In this document: positions 1 through 8,387 of the stretch, one piece after another | How the letters are laid out: each line of letters begins with the position of its first letter | Numbering within the stretch: the stretch's first letter is position 1 | NCBI RefSeq assembly: GCF_014211975.1 | Contig: NZ_CP060084.1 | Span: 1,984,001-2,048,000 of the forward strand | Source: Teredinibacter haidensis | Lineage (GTDB): Bacteria; Pseudomonadota; Gammaproteobacteria; Pseudomonadales; Cellvibrionaceae | Direction: 5' to 3' | Length of the DNA: 64,000 bases | The notes under the pieces: generated by a model | The model's database searches: none | What the model was told of the DNA's origin: nothing | Seen by the model: the letters and a program-made list of their open reading frames with translations, nothing else | Made by a program: the position numbers and the translations under genes

Positions 1-525
1 ATTGCCCGTAGGTTCATCCATAAGTACACAGGCGGGCTGATTTGCCAGCGAACGCGCGATAGCGACGCGCTGGCGCTCACCGCCGGAAAGCTCCGAGGGT
101 TTGTGTTCCATTCGCTTTTCCAGCCCTACCAGCCTGAGCAGCTTCTCTGCTTCCGCCAAAGCCTGCTTTTTATCGACACCGGCAATTAACAGCGGCATGG
201 CGATATTTTCCTGCGCACTAAACTCTGGCAATAAATGGTGAAATTGATACACAAAGCCCAACGATTGATTCCGAACTTTTCCCCGCTGATTATCGTTTAA
301 ACCCGAGAATGGTTTTCCTAGAATTTCCACATTTCCAGTATCGGGCTTATCTAATCCGCCTAACACGTTCAGCAAGGTGCTTTTACCACTACCGGACGCA
401 CCAATTATTGCGACATGCTCACCACTCTTTACGCTCAGTTCAACGTTTTTAAGTACCTCGACGATCTGAGGCCCCTGACTGTAGTTTTTTGCCACATTAC
501 GGCAACTTAAAACGAGTTCATTCAT
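1..525 (-). CDS. lolD: LolD, ATPase of the lipoprotein-releasing ABC transporter (3' end cut by window edge)
   Basis: I translated this from the minus strand; 175 codons are visible and the frame runs off the left edge. The protein starts MNELVLSC and carries Walker A (GASGSGKST, about residues 40-48), the ABC signature ELSGGERQRVA and the Walker B region ending DEPTGN at the edge. LolD powers extraction of outer-membrane lipoproteins from the inner membrane and their transfer to LolA. The ATG at 523-525 is chosen because the other nearby ATG (519-521) soon meets a stop. It begins 6 bases after the lolC stop, so the two are co-transcribed. About the last 50-60 residues should lie outside the window. 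Confidence 0.95.
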   Translation of the reverse strand, partial: MNELVLSCRNVAKNYSQGPQIVEVLKNVELSVKSGEHVAIIGASGSGKSTLLNVLGGLDKPDTGNVEILGKPFSGLNDNQRGKVRNQSLGFVYQFHHLLPEFSAQENIAMPLLIAGVDKKQALAEAEKLLRLVGLEKRMEHKPSELSGGERQRVAIARSLANQPACVLMDEPTGN

Positions 526-531
526 AATATT

Positions 532-1788
532 TTAGATATCGTAACGAAGCGCTTCCGCGGGCTCGATTTTAGAGGCGCGGTAAGCAGGGTAAATAGTGGC
601 AAGAATGGCGATAAACGTCGAAAGACCACAGACCATTAAGGTATCACTCAGTTTCCACTCGGACGGTAAATAGGCAACGAAGTAAACACTGGGATCAAAC
701 ACCTGCATGCCCGTATGGCTTTCGATAAACCCCATAATTTGCGGCAGCCATATGGCAGTGACAATACCGGCGAAAGCACCTACCAATATGCCGATAAAAC
801 CAATCGCAATTCCCTGAACCATAAATATTTGAACAATACCCCAGCGCGACATACCTAATGTACGCAGAACCGCGATATCACTGCGCTTTTCTGCAACCAT
901 CATGACCAAGCTGGTAATAATATTAAACGCGGCGACGGCGATAATGATGCTGAGCATTAATCCAACCACCGTTTTTTCCATTTTTACAGCCTGAAATAAG
1001 CTGCCCTGAGTCTGGCTCCAATCCTTCGCGGTTACCCCCTCACCTATATTCTGCTGCAACTGATTCATAGCCGAGGGCGCGCGATAAATATCATCAAATT
1101 TTAAATGAAGACCATCAACAGCCTTTCCTCTGCGAAACAATTTTTGTGCATCACGTATATGAATAAGCGTTAGAAACTGATCGACCTGCGCCCCTACTTC
1201 AAAGACACCCACAAGGGTAAAACGCTTGCTGCGAGGAAAAATACCGGCGGGCGTCACTGACACTTCCGGCAAGGTTATCGAAACCTTATCGCCGATAGAC
1301 AGCCCCATATAACGAGCCATTAAAGCGCCCATAACAATATGGTATTCACCAGGCTGTAAATACTCCAGCTCGCCCAGGATCATGTGTTCGCCGACGGCAG
1401 AGATATTTTTTTCGTATGCGGGATCGATACCCTGCAACTGGATAGGTTTTACCGTAGAGCCAAAACTCAGCAGACCTTTGCCTTCGATAAATGGCGCAGC
1501 CGCTTGCAAGCCCGGGGCTTGCTGGATACTCGAATACAATGCCGCCCAATCCACCAGCGGTGCTGAAGTGGTTAAAAAACCATGCGGTACGACGCGCAAA
1601 ATACGTTCTTTCAACTCGCGATCAAAACCATTCATCACGGAAAGCACGACAATCAGCGCAAACACACCCAGCGCCATTCCCACGAGCGCAAACAGGCTCA
1701 CAAAAGCAATAAAACCGTTTCGGCGTTTGGCGTTGATATAGCGCAAACCAATATAAAGGGGTATCGATTGAGATAAGGAAGTGAACAT
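532..1788 (-). CDS. lolC: LolC/LolE-type permease of the lipoprotein-releasing transporter
   Basis: This 418-residue inner-membrane protein has the FtsX/LolCE layout: one N-terminal membrane helix (about residues 25-50, ending in the family motif VLSVMNGF), a large periplasmic domain, then three C-terminal helices. It forms the membrane part of LolCDE, which loads lipoproteins onto LolA. The ATG at 1788 gives MFTSLSQSIPLYIGLRY, which aligns with family starts; a TTG at 1824 would add 12 residues but is less likely. Being the first gene before lolD matches the lolC position of the lolCDE order; the partner permease is expected past the left edge. The LolC versus LolE choice rests on that order. 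Confidence 0.88.
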   Translation of the reverse strand: MFTSLSQSIPLYIGLRYINAKRRNGFIAFVSLFALVGMALGVFALIVVLSVMNGFDRELKERILRVVPHGFLTTSAPLVDWAALYSSIQQAPGLQAAAPFIEGKGLLSFGSTVKPIQLQGIDPAYEKNISAVGEHMILGELEYLQPGEYHIVMGALMARYMGLSIGDKVSITLPEVSVTPAGIFPRSKRFTLVGVFEVGAQVDQFLTLIHIRDAQKLFRRGKAVDGLHLKFDDIYRAPSAMNQLQQNIGEGVTAKDWSQTQGSLFQAVKMEKTVVGLMLSIIIAVAAFNIITSLVMMVAEKRSDIAVLRTLGMSRWGIVQIFMVQGIAIGFIGILVGAFAGIVTAIWLPQIMGFIESHTGMQVFDPSVYFVAYLPSEWKLSDTLMVCGLSTFIAILATIYPAYRASKIEPAEALRYDI

Positions 1789-1881
1789 GGCTGCGATTAA
1801 ACAGGAGAAGAACTGGCAGGACAAGCATTAGCGCTATGAACTATCATTAACGGAATAAGCCTGACCTATGCAGACTAAAAA

Positions 1882-2475
1882 ATGAACGACAACAAAGTAG
1901 CTAGCAAGGAAAAGGAAAGGCGCGATTTTTTTCGCGTTTCTCACGATGTGATTTTCGATTACAAAGTGGTCGATGCCTTTACCGCCGAAAACGACGCCCC
2001 CGAAATCGAGTTTGAAGACAGTGTCTCGCTCACACTAATGAACGAGCTACGTCGCCTCGACCAGGACAGTGTTCAAACCCTGCGCATTCTCACAGAAAAG
2101 AATCGGCTATTAGGCGATTATTTGCAAACATTGAGTTCGAAAATCGATCTATTAGCTCGGCATATGCTCTTCTCTCAGAATCAGAAAGCCGACCAAAGGC
2201 CTCGAACACGCATTAACTTAAGCGAGGAAGGCATAGCTTTTATCGCAGAAAGAGCACTATACAAAGGGAATTTTCTTGCTCTGCGAATGATTTTTTTACC
2301 AAATTACGCTCCCGTGGTAGTCTTCGCAAAAGTAATTCGCTGCGAGCCTAAAGAAAACAATTACCAAGTTGCAGCCAAATTTCACCGCCTTGCCGATAAA
2401 GACCGCCAGGAGCTTTCCAAGCAAATACTTAAAACTCAGGTTAGTCAGAAAAAGGCCACCTCAACGAAGCAATAA
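1882..2475 (+). CDS. PilZ-domain protein, possible c-di-GMP effector
   Basis: A 197-residue soluble protein. It shows an RRDFFR motif near residue 13 and NLSEEGIAF near residue 113, which resemble the RxxxR and (D/N)xSxxG signatures that bind cyclic di-GMP in PilZ domains. Between them lies a charged, probably helical stretch (about residues 45-95). The C-terminal half has the alternating hydrophobic pattern of the PilZ beta barrel. It is divergent from lolC; PilZ-domain proteins are also found beside lolCDE in Pseudomonas. What it regulates cannot be told from the sequence. It is distinct from the type IV pilus gene pilZ at 21.0 kb. Confidence 0.8.
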   Translation: MNDNKVASKEKERRDFFRVSHDVIFDYKVVDAFTAENDAPEIEFEDSVSLTLMNELRRLDQDSVQTLRILTEKNRLLGDYLQTLSSKIDLLARHMLFSQNQKADQRPRTRINLSEEGIAFIAERALYKGNFLALRMIFLPNYAPVVVFAKVIRCEPKENNYQVAAKFHRLADKDRQELSKQILKTQVSQKKATSTKQ

Positions 2476-2502
2476 CACGAACGTGTATTAGAGGAACTGC
2501 AG

Positions 2503-2811
2503 ATGACGTTATTCCAATCCCTTCCCTACGCTGCACTCGCGGCAGTATTAGCATTCTCCGCTTTAGTTACCCATGCGGAAACCGTGCAAATGCCTAAACC
2601 CGATACAGAAATTAACGCCAGTAACGACACGAGCAGTATCCCTGTACCCAGGCGTGGCATGAGTAAATCCGACGTTGAATCGACCTTTGGCAGCCCCGAG
2701 AGCAGAGATGGCCCCAACGGCACACCGCCAATTTACTACTGGGAATACCCGAAATTCACCGTATATTTCGAGTCAGACTACGTCATTCACACCGTACGAA
2801 AGTACAAGTAA
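2503..2811 (+). CDS. Small periplasmic protein with BamE/SmpA-like fold
   Basis: A 102-residue protein with a clear signal peptide (hydrophobic core at residues 8-22, cleavage likely after THAE or just before it). The mature part contains RRGMSKSDVESTFGSPESR and then YYWEYPKFTVYFE, the pattern of SmpA/BamE-like domains in which a short helix precedes a small beta sheet. Similar short proteins are common in Pseudomonas-related genomes with no settled function. No lipobox cysteine is present, so it is probably soluble in the periplasm. It follows the PilZ gene by 27 bases with a good ribosome site (GAGGAACTGCAG before the ATG) and is probably in the same transcript. Confidence 0.7.
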   Translation: MTLFQSLPYAALAAVLAFSALVTHAETVQMPKPDTEINASNDTSSIPVPRRGMSKSDVESTFGSPESRDGPNGTPPIYYWEYPKFTVYFESDYVIHTVRKYK

Positions 2812-2839
2812 TAAGCCAACACCTCCCAGCGCTGCCCTC

Positions 2840-3826
2840 TCAAAGGTGGCGCTCAAACATATCCAGCATGGCTGCAAAACCCTCGTCTCGATACTTATCC
2901 TCTTCAAAGAATATTTCATGATACGCATCAGCGACGACTCTCGGAGCGTTACCATCGCACAAATCGCGTTTTTGCTGGCAAAATCTATCCTGTGCGGCAT
3001 TGTGCACAACACTGTCGGCACCAGCTTGCAGCAGTAGCAAAGGAGCTTTGATTTTCTTTGCCGCCTGCATTTGCACATTGCGTACTATGCAAGCCTGCTC
3101 GACCCAACCATAAGTCGGGGCACTTAATGCTGCATTTGGGTGCTGCTGAAAAACCTTCCTCGCCTGATAAAAACGCTCCGCTGAATGGGTGAGCCTGTTA
3201 AGTTTAAACGCCTCTTCGTCACTATTTTGGCTTGATCGAGGCGTTGAGCATTCCGCACAAAACCAGCTCACAACGCTAACAATGCCACACCCTCCGGGCA
3301 CCCCAAGATCGGCCTCCAGCATCGGAGCATTTAGCACGGCCGCAGAGAAGAAATCGGGCCTTTTAGCCATCGCCAATATGCCGATGCTCCCGCCCACGGA
3401 ATGACTAACCAGAAAACGCTTTTTGATCGGGGATTTTTCCACTTCCAGCTCTAAAAACGTGAGGAAGTCACCAACATAATGGCCGAAATCGACCACATGC
3501 CCCTTTAACCGATCCTCCAGCATTCTGCCCGAAAGCCCCTGACCTCTGTGGTCAAACGCATAAACAGAATATCCTTGCAGGTAAAGCTGATAAATAAACT
3601 CGCGATACTTCAAATAGGATTCCGTTCGCCCTGTAGACAACACAACCAAGCCTCGAGCGTTACGATTTTCAGCTTTTACGTGGGCGATCTCGATATTATC
3701 AACACCGGCAAAGTGGCCCGACTCTACAGTGGTAGCCCAAAAAAGATCCAGCTCAGCAGCGCCGTCGGCCGTCACCACCATCGGGATCAAAGCGGCAATC
3801 AATAAGCAATACCGACAAAACAGCAT
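2840..3826 (-). CDS. Exported alpha/beta hydrolase, lysophospholipase (PldB)-like
   Basis: A 328-residue alpha/beta hydrolase with an N-terminal signal peptide (cut probably near residue 20). The oxyanion region, DHRGQGLSGR, the nucleophile elbow VSHSVGGS, an acid in AGADSVVH and a histidine in DAYHEIFFE give the full Ser-Asp-His triad in the order seen in monoglyceride lipase and lysophospholipase L2 enzymes. The elbow has serine rather than the usual glycine as its first residue. Several extra cysteines (CGIVSVVSWFCAEC) suggest disulfides in the periplasm. Substrate is inferred to be a lysophospholipid or similar ester. It converges on the small BamE-like gene and stands alone. Confidence 0.8.
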   Translation of the reverse strand: MLFCRYCLLIAALIPMVVTADGAAELDLFWATTVESGHFAGVDNIEIAHVKAENRNARGLVVLSTGRTESYLKYREFIYQLYLQGYSVYAFDHRGQGLSGRMLEDRLKGHVVDFGHYVGDFLTFLELEVEKSPIKKRFLVSHSVGGSIGILAMAKRPDFFSAAVLNAPMLEADLGVPGGCGIVSVVSWFCAECSTPRSSQNSDEEAFKLNRLTHSAERFYQARKVFQQHPNAALSAPTYGWVEQACIVRNVQMQAAKKIKAPLLLLQAGADSVVHNAAQDRFCQQKRDLCDGNAPRVVADAYHEIFFEEDKYRDEGFAAMLDMFERHL

Positions 3827-3921
3827 ATTTTTTTTCCTATTTGTTATGGGCAGTCGTAATGGCCGCTACGCCTGTACTACAATAGCGATCTCTTTTAGCT
3901 TCTTAATTCCTATTGCTTTTC

Positions 3922-5043
3922 ATGCCTGAAATCACCAAGTCCATTTCCGAAACCAAAGTCATTGTCGGTATGTCCGGCGGTGTTGACTCCTCCGTTTCTG
4001 CGCTACTGCTGTTACAGCAGGGTTATCAGGTGGAAGGCCTGTTTATGAAAAACTGGAACGAGGACGACGGTACAGAGTACTGTACCGCTATGACAGACTT
4101 AATGGATGCAGCCTCCGTTTGCCAGAAGCTCGGCATCCATCTGCATACCGCCAACTTCGCTGCCCAGTACTGGGACAACGTTTTCGAGCATTTTTTAGCT
4201 GAATATAAAGCGGGCCGCACCCCCAACCCCGACATCCTCTGTAATCGCGAAATTAAATTCAAGGTTTTCCTCGATTACGCAGAATCTCTGGGTGCCGACT
4301 ATATCGCCACAGGTCACTACACCCGTACGCGCAACGAAAACGGTCACACCTACCTCTGCAAAGGACTAGATGGCAATAAAGACCAAAGCTATTTTCTGCA
4401 CGCTGTTGGCGAAAATGAATTTGCCAAAACCCTGTTCCCTATTGGCGAACTGGATAAGCCAGTTGTCCGTGAGCTGGCCGAAAAGCACGATCTGGTCACC
4501 CATAACAAGAAGGACAGTACCGGCATCTGCTTTATCGGCGAACGGCGCTTCAAAGACTTTCTAGAAACCTACCTCCCCGCTCAGCCGGGTGACATTATCA
4601 CGCCCGAAGGAACGGTAATAGGCCAGCACGAAGGCTTAATGTACTACACCATCGGCCAGCGCCAAGGCCTAGGCATTGGCGGTGTTGCCGGGGCACCGGA
4701 GGAACCTTGGTACGTTGCCCAAAAACAATTGGAAACGAACCAGTTACTAGTCGTTCAAGGTAAGAACCACCCCCTGCTCTTTGAGCCTGGCCTGAAAGCC
4801 AGCCAAATGCATTGGATAAATGGCGAAGCCCTGGCGGCGGGCAGCCGCTGCATGGCCAAAACCCGTTATCGTCAGCCAGACCAGGCCTGTACGCTAATCG
4901 ACGTTAAGGATGACAGTATTACCGTACACTTTGACACCCCCCAGCGGGCTATCACCCCAGGGCAAAGCATTGTGCTTTACGACGGCGATATCTGCCTAGG
5001 CGGCGGCGTTATTGAATTTCCCACAAATGAGCAAGGAGAGTAA
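3922..5043 (+). CDS. mnmA: tRNA-uridine 2-sulfurtransferase
   Basis: MnmA thiolates U34 in the wobble position of tRNA-Glu, -Gln and -Lys. The 373-residue protein shows the PP-loop GMSGGVDSS near the N-terminus, the first catalytic cysteine in NPDILCNREIKF and the second in STGICFIGERRF. The ATG at 3922 is preferred over a TTG at 3913. hflD follows after only two bases. The window also encodes TusD, TusC and TusB (53.3-54.3 kb), the relay that hands sulfur to MnmA, though TusE is not seen. Confidence 0.97.
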   Translation: MPEITKSISETKVIVGMSGGVDSSVSALLLLQQGYQVEGLFMKNWNEDDGTEYCTAMTDLMDAASVCQKLGIHLHTANFAAQYWDNVFEHFLAEYKAGRTPNPDILCNREIKFKVFLDYAESLGADYIATGHYTRTRNENGHTYLCKGLDGNKDQSYFLHAVGENEFAKTLFPIGELDKPVVRELAEKHDLVTHNKKDSTGICFIGERRFKDFLETYLPAQPGDIITPEGTVIGQHEGLMYYTIGQRQGLGIGGVAGAPEEPWYVAQKQLETNQLLVVQGKNHPLLFEPGLKASQMHWINGEALAAGSRCMAKTRYRQPDQACTLIDVKDDSITVHFDTPQRAITPGQSIVLYDGDICLGGGVIEFPTNEQGE

Positions 5044-5045
5044 GT

Positions 5046-5678
5046 TTGGAGAAATCGTGGCAAAACATTGCCCTGGCGCTGGCAGGTGTTGTTCAGTGTG
5101 CGATTCAGGTGGAAGAGCTCGCAAAGACCGGTTACCTAAAAACAGAACCATTCGAAACCGCCGTTAACAGTCTGCTCAACCAGAATCCCGATTCAACCGA
5201 AGATGTATTTGGTCGTGTTTCAGCGCTGTCTCTCGGACTGGAATCACTCGATTTGATGCTGCAGAACCACCGCAACCCCAAACACTCAGATGCCTTGCGC
5301 TATATCCTCGGCATGATCCACTTACAGAAACGCCTGGCTAGACGTAAAGAACTGCTTTCCGTTATCGGTAGTCGGCTGGAAAAAACCCAGCATCAAGTGC
5401 AGCACTTCGGGCCGACCCACGACAATGTTATTGGCAATATTGCTGATATATACACCGATACCATCAGCAAATTCCCCTATCGTATCCAAGTCACAGGCGA
5501 ATACACCTACCTGCAGCAAAGTCGAGTTGCCTCCCAGATCCGAACCCTACTACTGGCCGGCATTCGCGCCGCCACGCTGTGGCGTCAGGTCGGCGGCACC
5601 CGCTGGCAACTACTGTTATATCGCTCTAAATTAAGTAGAGCGGTAAGCACTTTACGCCAACAATGTGCCCCCGACTAA
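5046..5678 (+). CDS. hflD: HflD-family protein
   Basis: A 210-residue, mostly helical protein matching HflD in length and in position between mnmA and purB, an order kept across gammaproteobacteria. In E. coli it is peripheral to the inner membrane and affects lambda CII stability; its normal role remains unclear. The start is a TTG at 5046, supported by AAGGAGAG 5-10 bases upstream, overlapping the end of mnmA, so the two are translationally coupled. Confidence 0.9.
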   Translation: MEKSWQNIALALAGVVQCAIQVEELAKTGYLKTEPFETAVNSLLNQNPDSTEDVFGRVSALSLGLESLDLMLQNHRNPKHSDALRYILGMIHLQKRLARRKELLSVIGSRLEKTQHQVQHFGPTHDNVIGNIADIYTDTISKFPYRIQVTGEYTYLQQSRVASQIRTLLLAGIRAATLWRQVGGTRWQLLLYRSKLSRAVSTLRQQCAPD

Positions 5679-5681
5679 AAG

Positions 5682-5705
5682 CCTGAAATTTAACCGCATT
5701 TCAGG
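5682..5705 (+). other. Hairpin between hflD and purB
   Basis: Perfect 8-base arms CCTGAAAT and ATTTCAGG are separated by 8 bases. No T-run follows, so it is not a standard intrinsic terminator. It lies in the purB leader, 80 bases before the start codon, and may be a processing or stabilising structure. Confidence 0.4.
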
Positions 5706-5785
5706 TAGAATGCGCGCCTTTTCCGTTTACCCGCTCTCCGTACATCATCCTTTTGGGGAGCAACAATCAAGAGACAATTTCGCTT

Positions 5786-7168
5786 ATGGACTTATCTGCC
5801 CTTTCCGCTATTTCTCCCATCGATGGCCGCTACGGTGGCAAAACGGCGGATCTACGCCCCCACTTCAGTGAGTACGGTTTAATTCGCTGCCGTGTCGAGG
5901 TGGAAATCCGTTGGTTACAACGTTTGGCAGAGCATCCTGAAATCAGTGAAATTGGCAATTTAAGCGATGAATCCCAAGCGCAATTAAACCGTATTCTCAG
6001 CGATTTTTCCGAAGCCGATGCGCAAGCAATCAAAGACATTGAGCGCACCACCAACCACGATGTAAAAGCGGTCGAGTACTTCATAAAAGATAAATTCAAG
6101 GGCAACGCAGAGCTGGAAGCCGTTTCCGAATTCGTACACTTCGCCTGTACATCTGAAGATATCAACAATCTTTCCCATGCTCTGATGCTGAAAAGCGGTC
6201 TGGATGCAGTATTGCTGCCAGAAATGAAAACGCTGACCACCGCAATTGCCGACCTAGCGATTGAATATGCCGCAGTACCGATGCTATCCCGCACCCACGG
6301 ACAAACCGCTTCACCATCTACCGTAGGTAAAGAATTGGCCAACGTTGCCGCCCGTCTACAGCGGCAGGTATCACAAGTCACCACCGTTAACCTGCTGGGC
6401 AAGATCAATGGCGCCGTGGGCAACTACAATGCCCACCTGTCCGCCTACCCGGAAATCGACTGGCAAGCTAATGCCAAAACCTTTGTCGAAAGCCTCGGCC
6501 TTACCTGGAACCCTTACACCACGCAGATTGAACCGCACGATTACATCGCAGAGTTATTCGATGCCATCTGCCGATTCAACACCATTTTGCTGGATTTCGA
6601 CCGCGATGTTTGGGGCTATATTTCTCTGGGCTACTTCAAGCAAAAAACCATTGCAGGCGAAATAGGTTCATCCACCATGCCACACAAGGTGAACCCCATC
6701 GATTTCGAAAACTCCGAGGGCAACCTGGGGCTGGCCAATGCAGTATTTAGTCACCTCTCCGCCAAACTGCCTGTTTCACGCTGGCAGCGCGACCTGACAG
6801 ATTCCACCGTACTGCGTAATATGGGCGTGGGCTTTGGCTACAGTCTGATCGCCTATGGGTCTACACTTAAAGGTATCCGTAAGCTGCAAATCAATGAGCA
6901 TCTGCTGGCGGCAGACCTCGATAACAGCTGGGAAGTCCTTGCTGAACCAATCCAAACCGTTATGCGCCGCTATGCTATTGAAGGTGCTTACGAAAAGCTA
7001 AAAGAACTCACGCGCGGCCAGGCGATTAGCCAGCAGGTCATCCAAGATTTTGTACAAACACTCGATATACCCAAAAAGGCCAAGCTGGAACTCAGTAATT
7101 TAACGCCAGGCAGCTATATCGGTAACGCCATAGAACAGGCCAAAGCCGTAAAAGACCTGTTAGGATAA
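5786..7168 (+). CDS. purB: Adenylosuccinate lyase
   Basis: PurB catalyses two fumarate-releasing steps of purine synthesis (SAICAR to AICAR and adenylosuccinate to AMP). The signature GSSTMPHKVNPIDFENSEG is present near residue 290, with the catalytic histidine region SRTHGQTASPST near residue 170. The ATG at 5786 gives 460 residues starting MDLSALSAISPIDGRYGG, which fits the family; the TTG at 5753 would add 11 residues. It sits in the conserved mnmA-hflD-purB-roxA run. Confidence 0.97.
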   Translation: MDLSALSAISPIDGRYGGKTADLRPHFSEYGLIRCRVEVEIRWLQRLAEHPEISEIGNLSDESQAQLNRILSDFSEADAQAIKDIERTTNHDVKAVEYFIKDKFKGNAELEAVSEFVHFACTSEDINNLSHALMLKSGLDAVLLPEMKTLTTAIADLAIEYAAVPMLSRTHGQTASPSTVGKELANVAARLQRQVSQVTTVNLLGKINGAVGNYNAHLSAYPEIDWQANAKTFVESLGLTWNPYTTQIEPHDYIAELFDAICRFNTILLDFDRDVWGYISLGYFKQKTIAGEIGSSTMPHKVNPIDFENSEGNLGLANAVFSHLSAKLPVSRWQRDLTDSTVLRNMGVGFGYSLIAYGSTLKGIRKLQINEHLLAADLDNSWEVLAEPIQTVMRRYAIEGAYEKLKELTRGQAISQQVIQDFVQTLDIPKKAKLELSNLTPGSYIGNAIEQAKAVKDLLG

Positions 7169-7175
7169 CCAAAGA

Positions 7176-7213
7176 AAGGTTAACCCAACACCCAGTTTTA
7201 CTGGGTTAACCTT
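7176..7213 (+). terminator. Stem-loop after purB
   Basis: Two 12-base arms (7176-7187 and 7202-7213) match perfectly as an inverted repeat. The second arm can alternatively pair with ACCCAG at 7190-7195 (small hairpin 7190-7206). What follows is CT-rich rather than a true T-run, so it may be a weak terminator or an mRNA-stabilising element between purB and roxA. Confidence 0.5.
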
Positions 7214-7241
7214 CCTTCAGTCTGGGTAGACAGGAGGTTTT

Positions 7242-8387
7242 ATGGACAGCTCTCATCCCTTTCCGCGCCTTAATTATCTGGGCGATATGCCAATCGATAC
7301 GTTCCTTGAGGAATACTGGCAGAAAAAACCCTTGTTGGTTCGCCAAGCTATTCCGCATTTTGTATCCCCACTTTCTGCCGATGAACTGGCCGGGCTATCT
7401 CTGGAAGAAGACGTGGTTTCCCGCCTAATTGTTCAGGGAAAACAGAAAAACGACTGGTCGCTGCAACACGGCCCGCTCACCGAGGACACCTTTGCCAACT
7501 TACCGGATGATCACTGGACGCTGCTGGTTCAACACGCAGACCTGCTCGAGCCGGACGTAAATCGGCTGCTGGAAGCCTTTCGCTTCCTGCCTCGCTGGAG
7601 ATTGGACGATATTATGATCAGCTACGCCAGCGATGGCGGCGGTGTAGGCCCTCACTTTGACTACTACGACGTTTTCCTGCTGCAAGCCAAAGGTAAGCGC
7701 CGCTGGCGTCTGGGCCAGACCTGCAGTACTGAAGACCCACTTATCCCCGGAATCGACCTAAAGATCTTGCAGCGTTTCGAAACAAGCTCAGACTGGCTCG
7801 TCGAGCCCGGCGACCTACTCTACATCCCGCCCAACCTGGCCCACTGGGGCGAAGCTGTTGGCGACGACTGTATTACTTACTCTATTGGCTTCCGCGCCCC
7901 CAGCTACGGCGACGTACTGATAGATTTTGCTCAGGAAATGGCCTCAATGTGCAGCGAAGATAAGCGCTACAGTGACAGCGAGCACAAACAACAGGCTCTT
8001 AGCGGCGAGATTACTGCCCATTCACTAGAGGCCGTCAGCGCAATTATCCACCGCTTCAGTCAAAACAAGAACTACTTGGCCAGCTGGCTTGGCGAGTATA
8101 TGACACGCCCCAACCCCGGTGGGGAAGAAGCCAGCCAGGGCGAATTCCCGGTGGAACAACTGTCTACCACATTGTGTAAGCTCACCCCTTTCGCTCGCTG
8201 CGCTTTTTATAACACCAGCGACCACTGCATTGTATTTATTAACGGACACCGGTGGCACTGTTCTAAACCCCTGGCGATTATGCTCAGCAACGGAGAAAGC
8301 ATCCTGTATTCACAACTGGACACCAAAGATCAGTACATACTGAAACATCTAGCGGAAGACGGTTTATTGGAGTATGCAGATGAGTGA
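7242..8387 (+). CDS. roxA: Ribosomal protein L16 arginine 3-hydroxylase (YcfD/RoxA)
   Basis: A 381-residue JmjC-type 2-oxoglutarate/Fe(II) oxygenase. The iron ligands are visible as HFD in GPHFDYYDVFLLQ (about residue 130) and the distal histidine in NLAHWGEA (about residue 200). After the cupin core comes the helical dimerisation segment and the C-terminal winged-helix part described for YcfD. It hydroxylates an arginine of L16 in the large ribosomal subunit. A strong ribosome site (CAGGAGGTTTT) precedes the ATG. The following acetyltransferase gene overlaps its end. Confidence 0.93.
   Translation: MDSSHPFPRLNYLGDMPIDTFLEEYWQKKPLLVRQAIPHFVSPLSADELAGLSLEEDVVSRLIVQGKQKNDWSLQHGPLTEDTFANLPDDHWTLLVQHADLLEPDVNRLLEAFRFLPRWRLDDIMISYASDGGGVGPHFDYYDVFLLQAKGKRRWRLGQTCSTEDPLIPGIDLKILQRFETSSDWLVEPGDLLYIPPNLAHWGEAVGDDCITYSIGFRAPSYGDVLIDFAQEMASMCSEDKRYSDSEHKQQALSGEITAHSLEAVSAIIHRFSQNKNYLASWLGEYMTRPNPGGEEASQGEFPVEQLSTTLCKLTPFARCAFYNTSDHCIVFINGHRWHCSKPLAIMLSNGESILYSQLDTKDQYILKHLAEDGLLEYADE

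Noticed and set aside
5830..6423. 197-codon minus-strand frame inside purB
   Set aside because: Fully antisense to a conserved gene; no motif or start signal.
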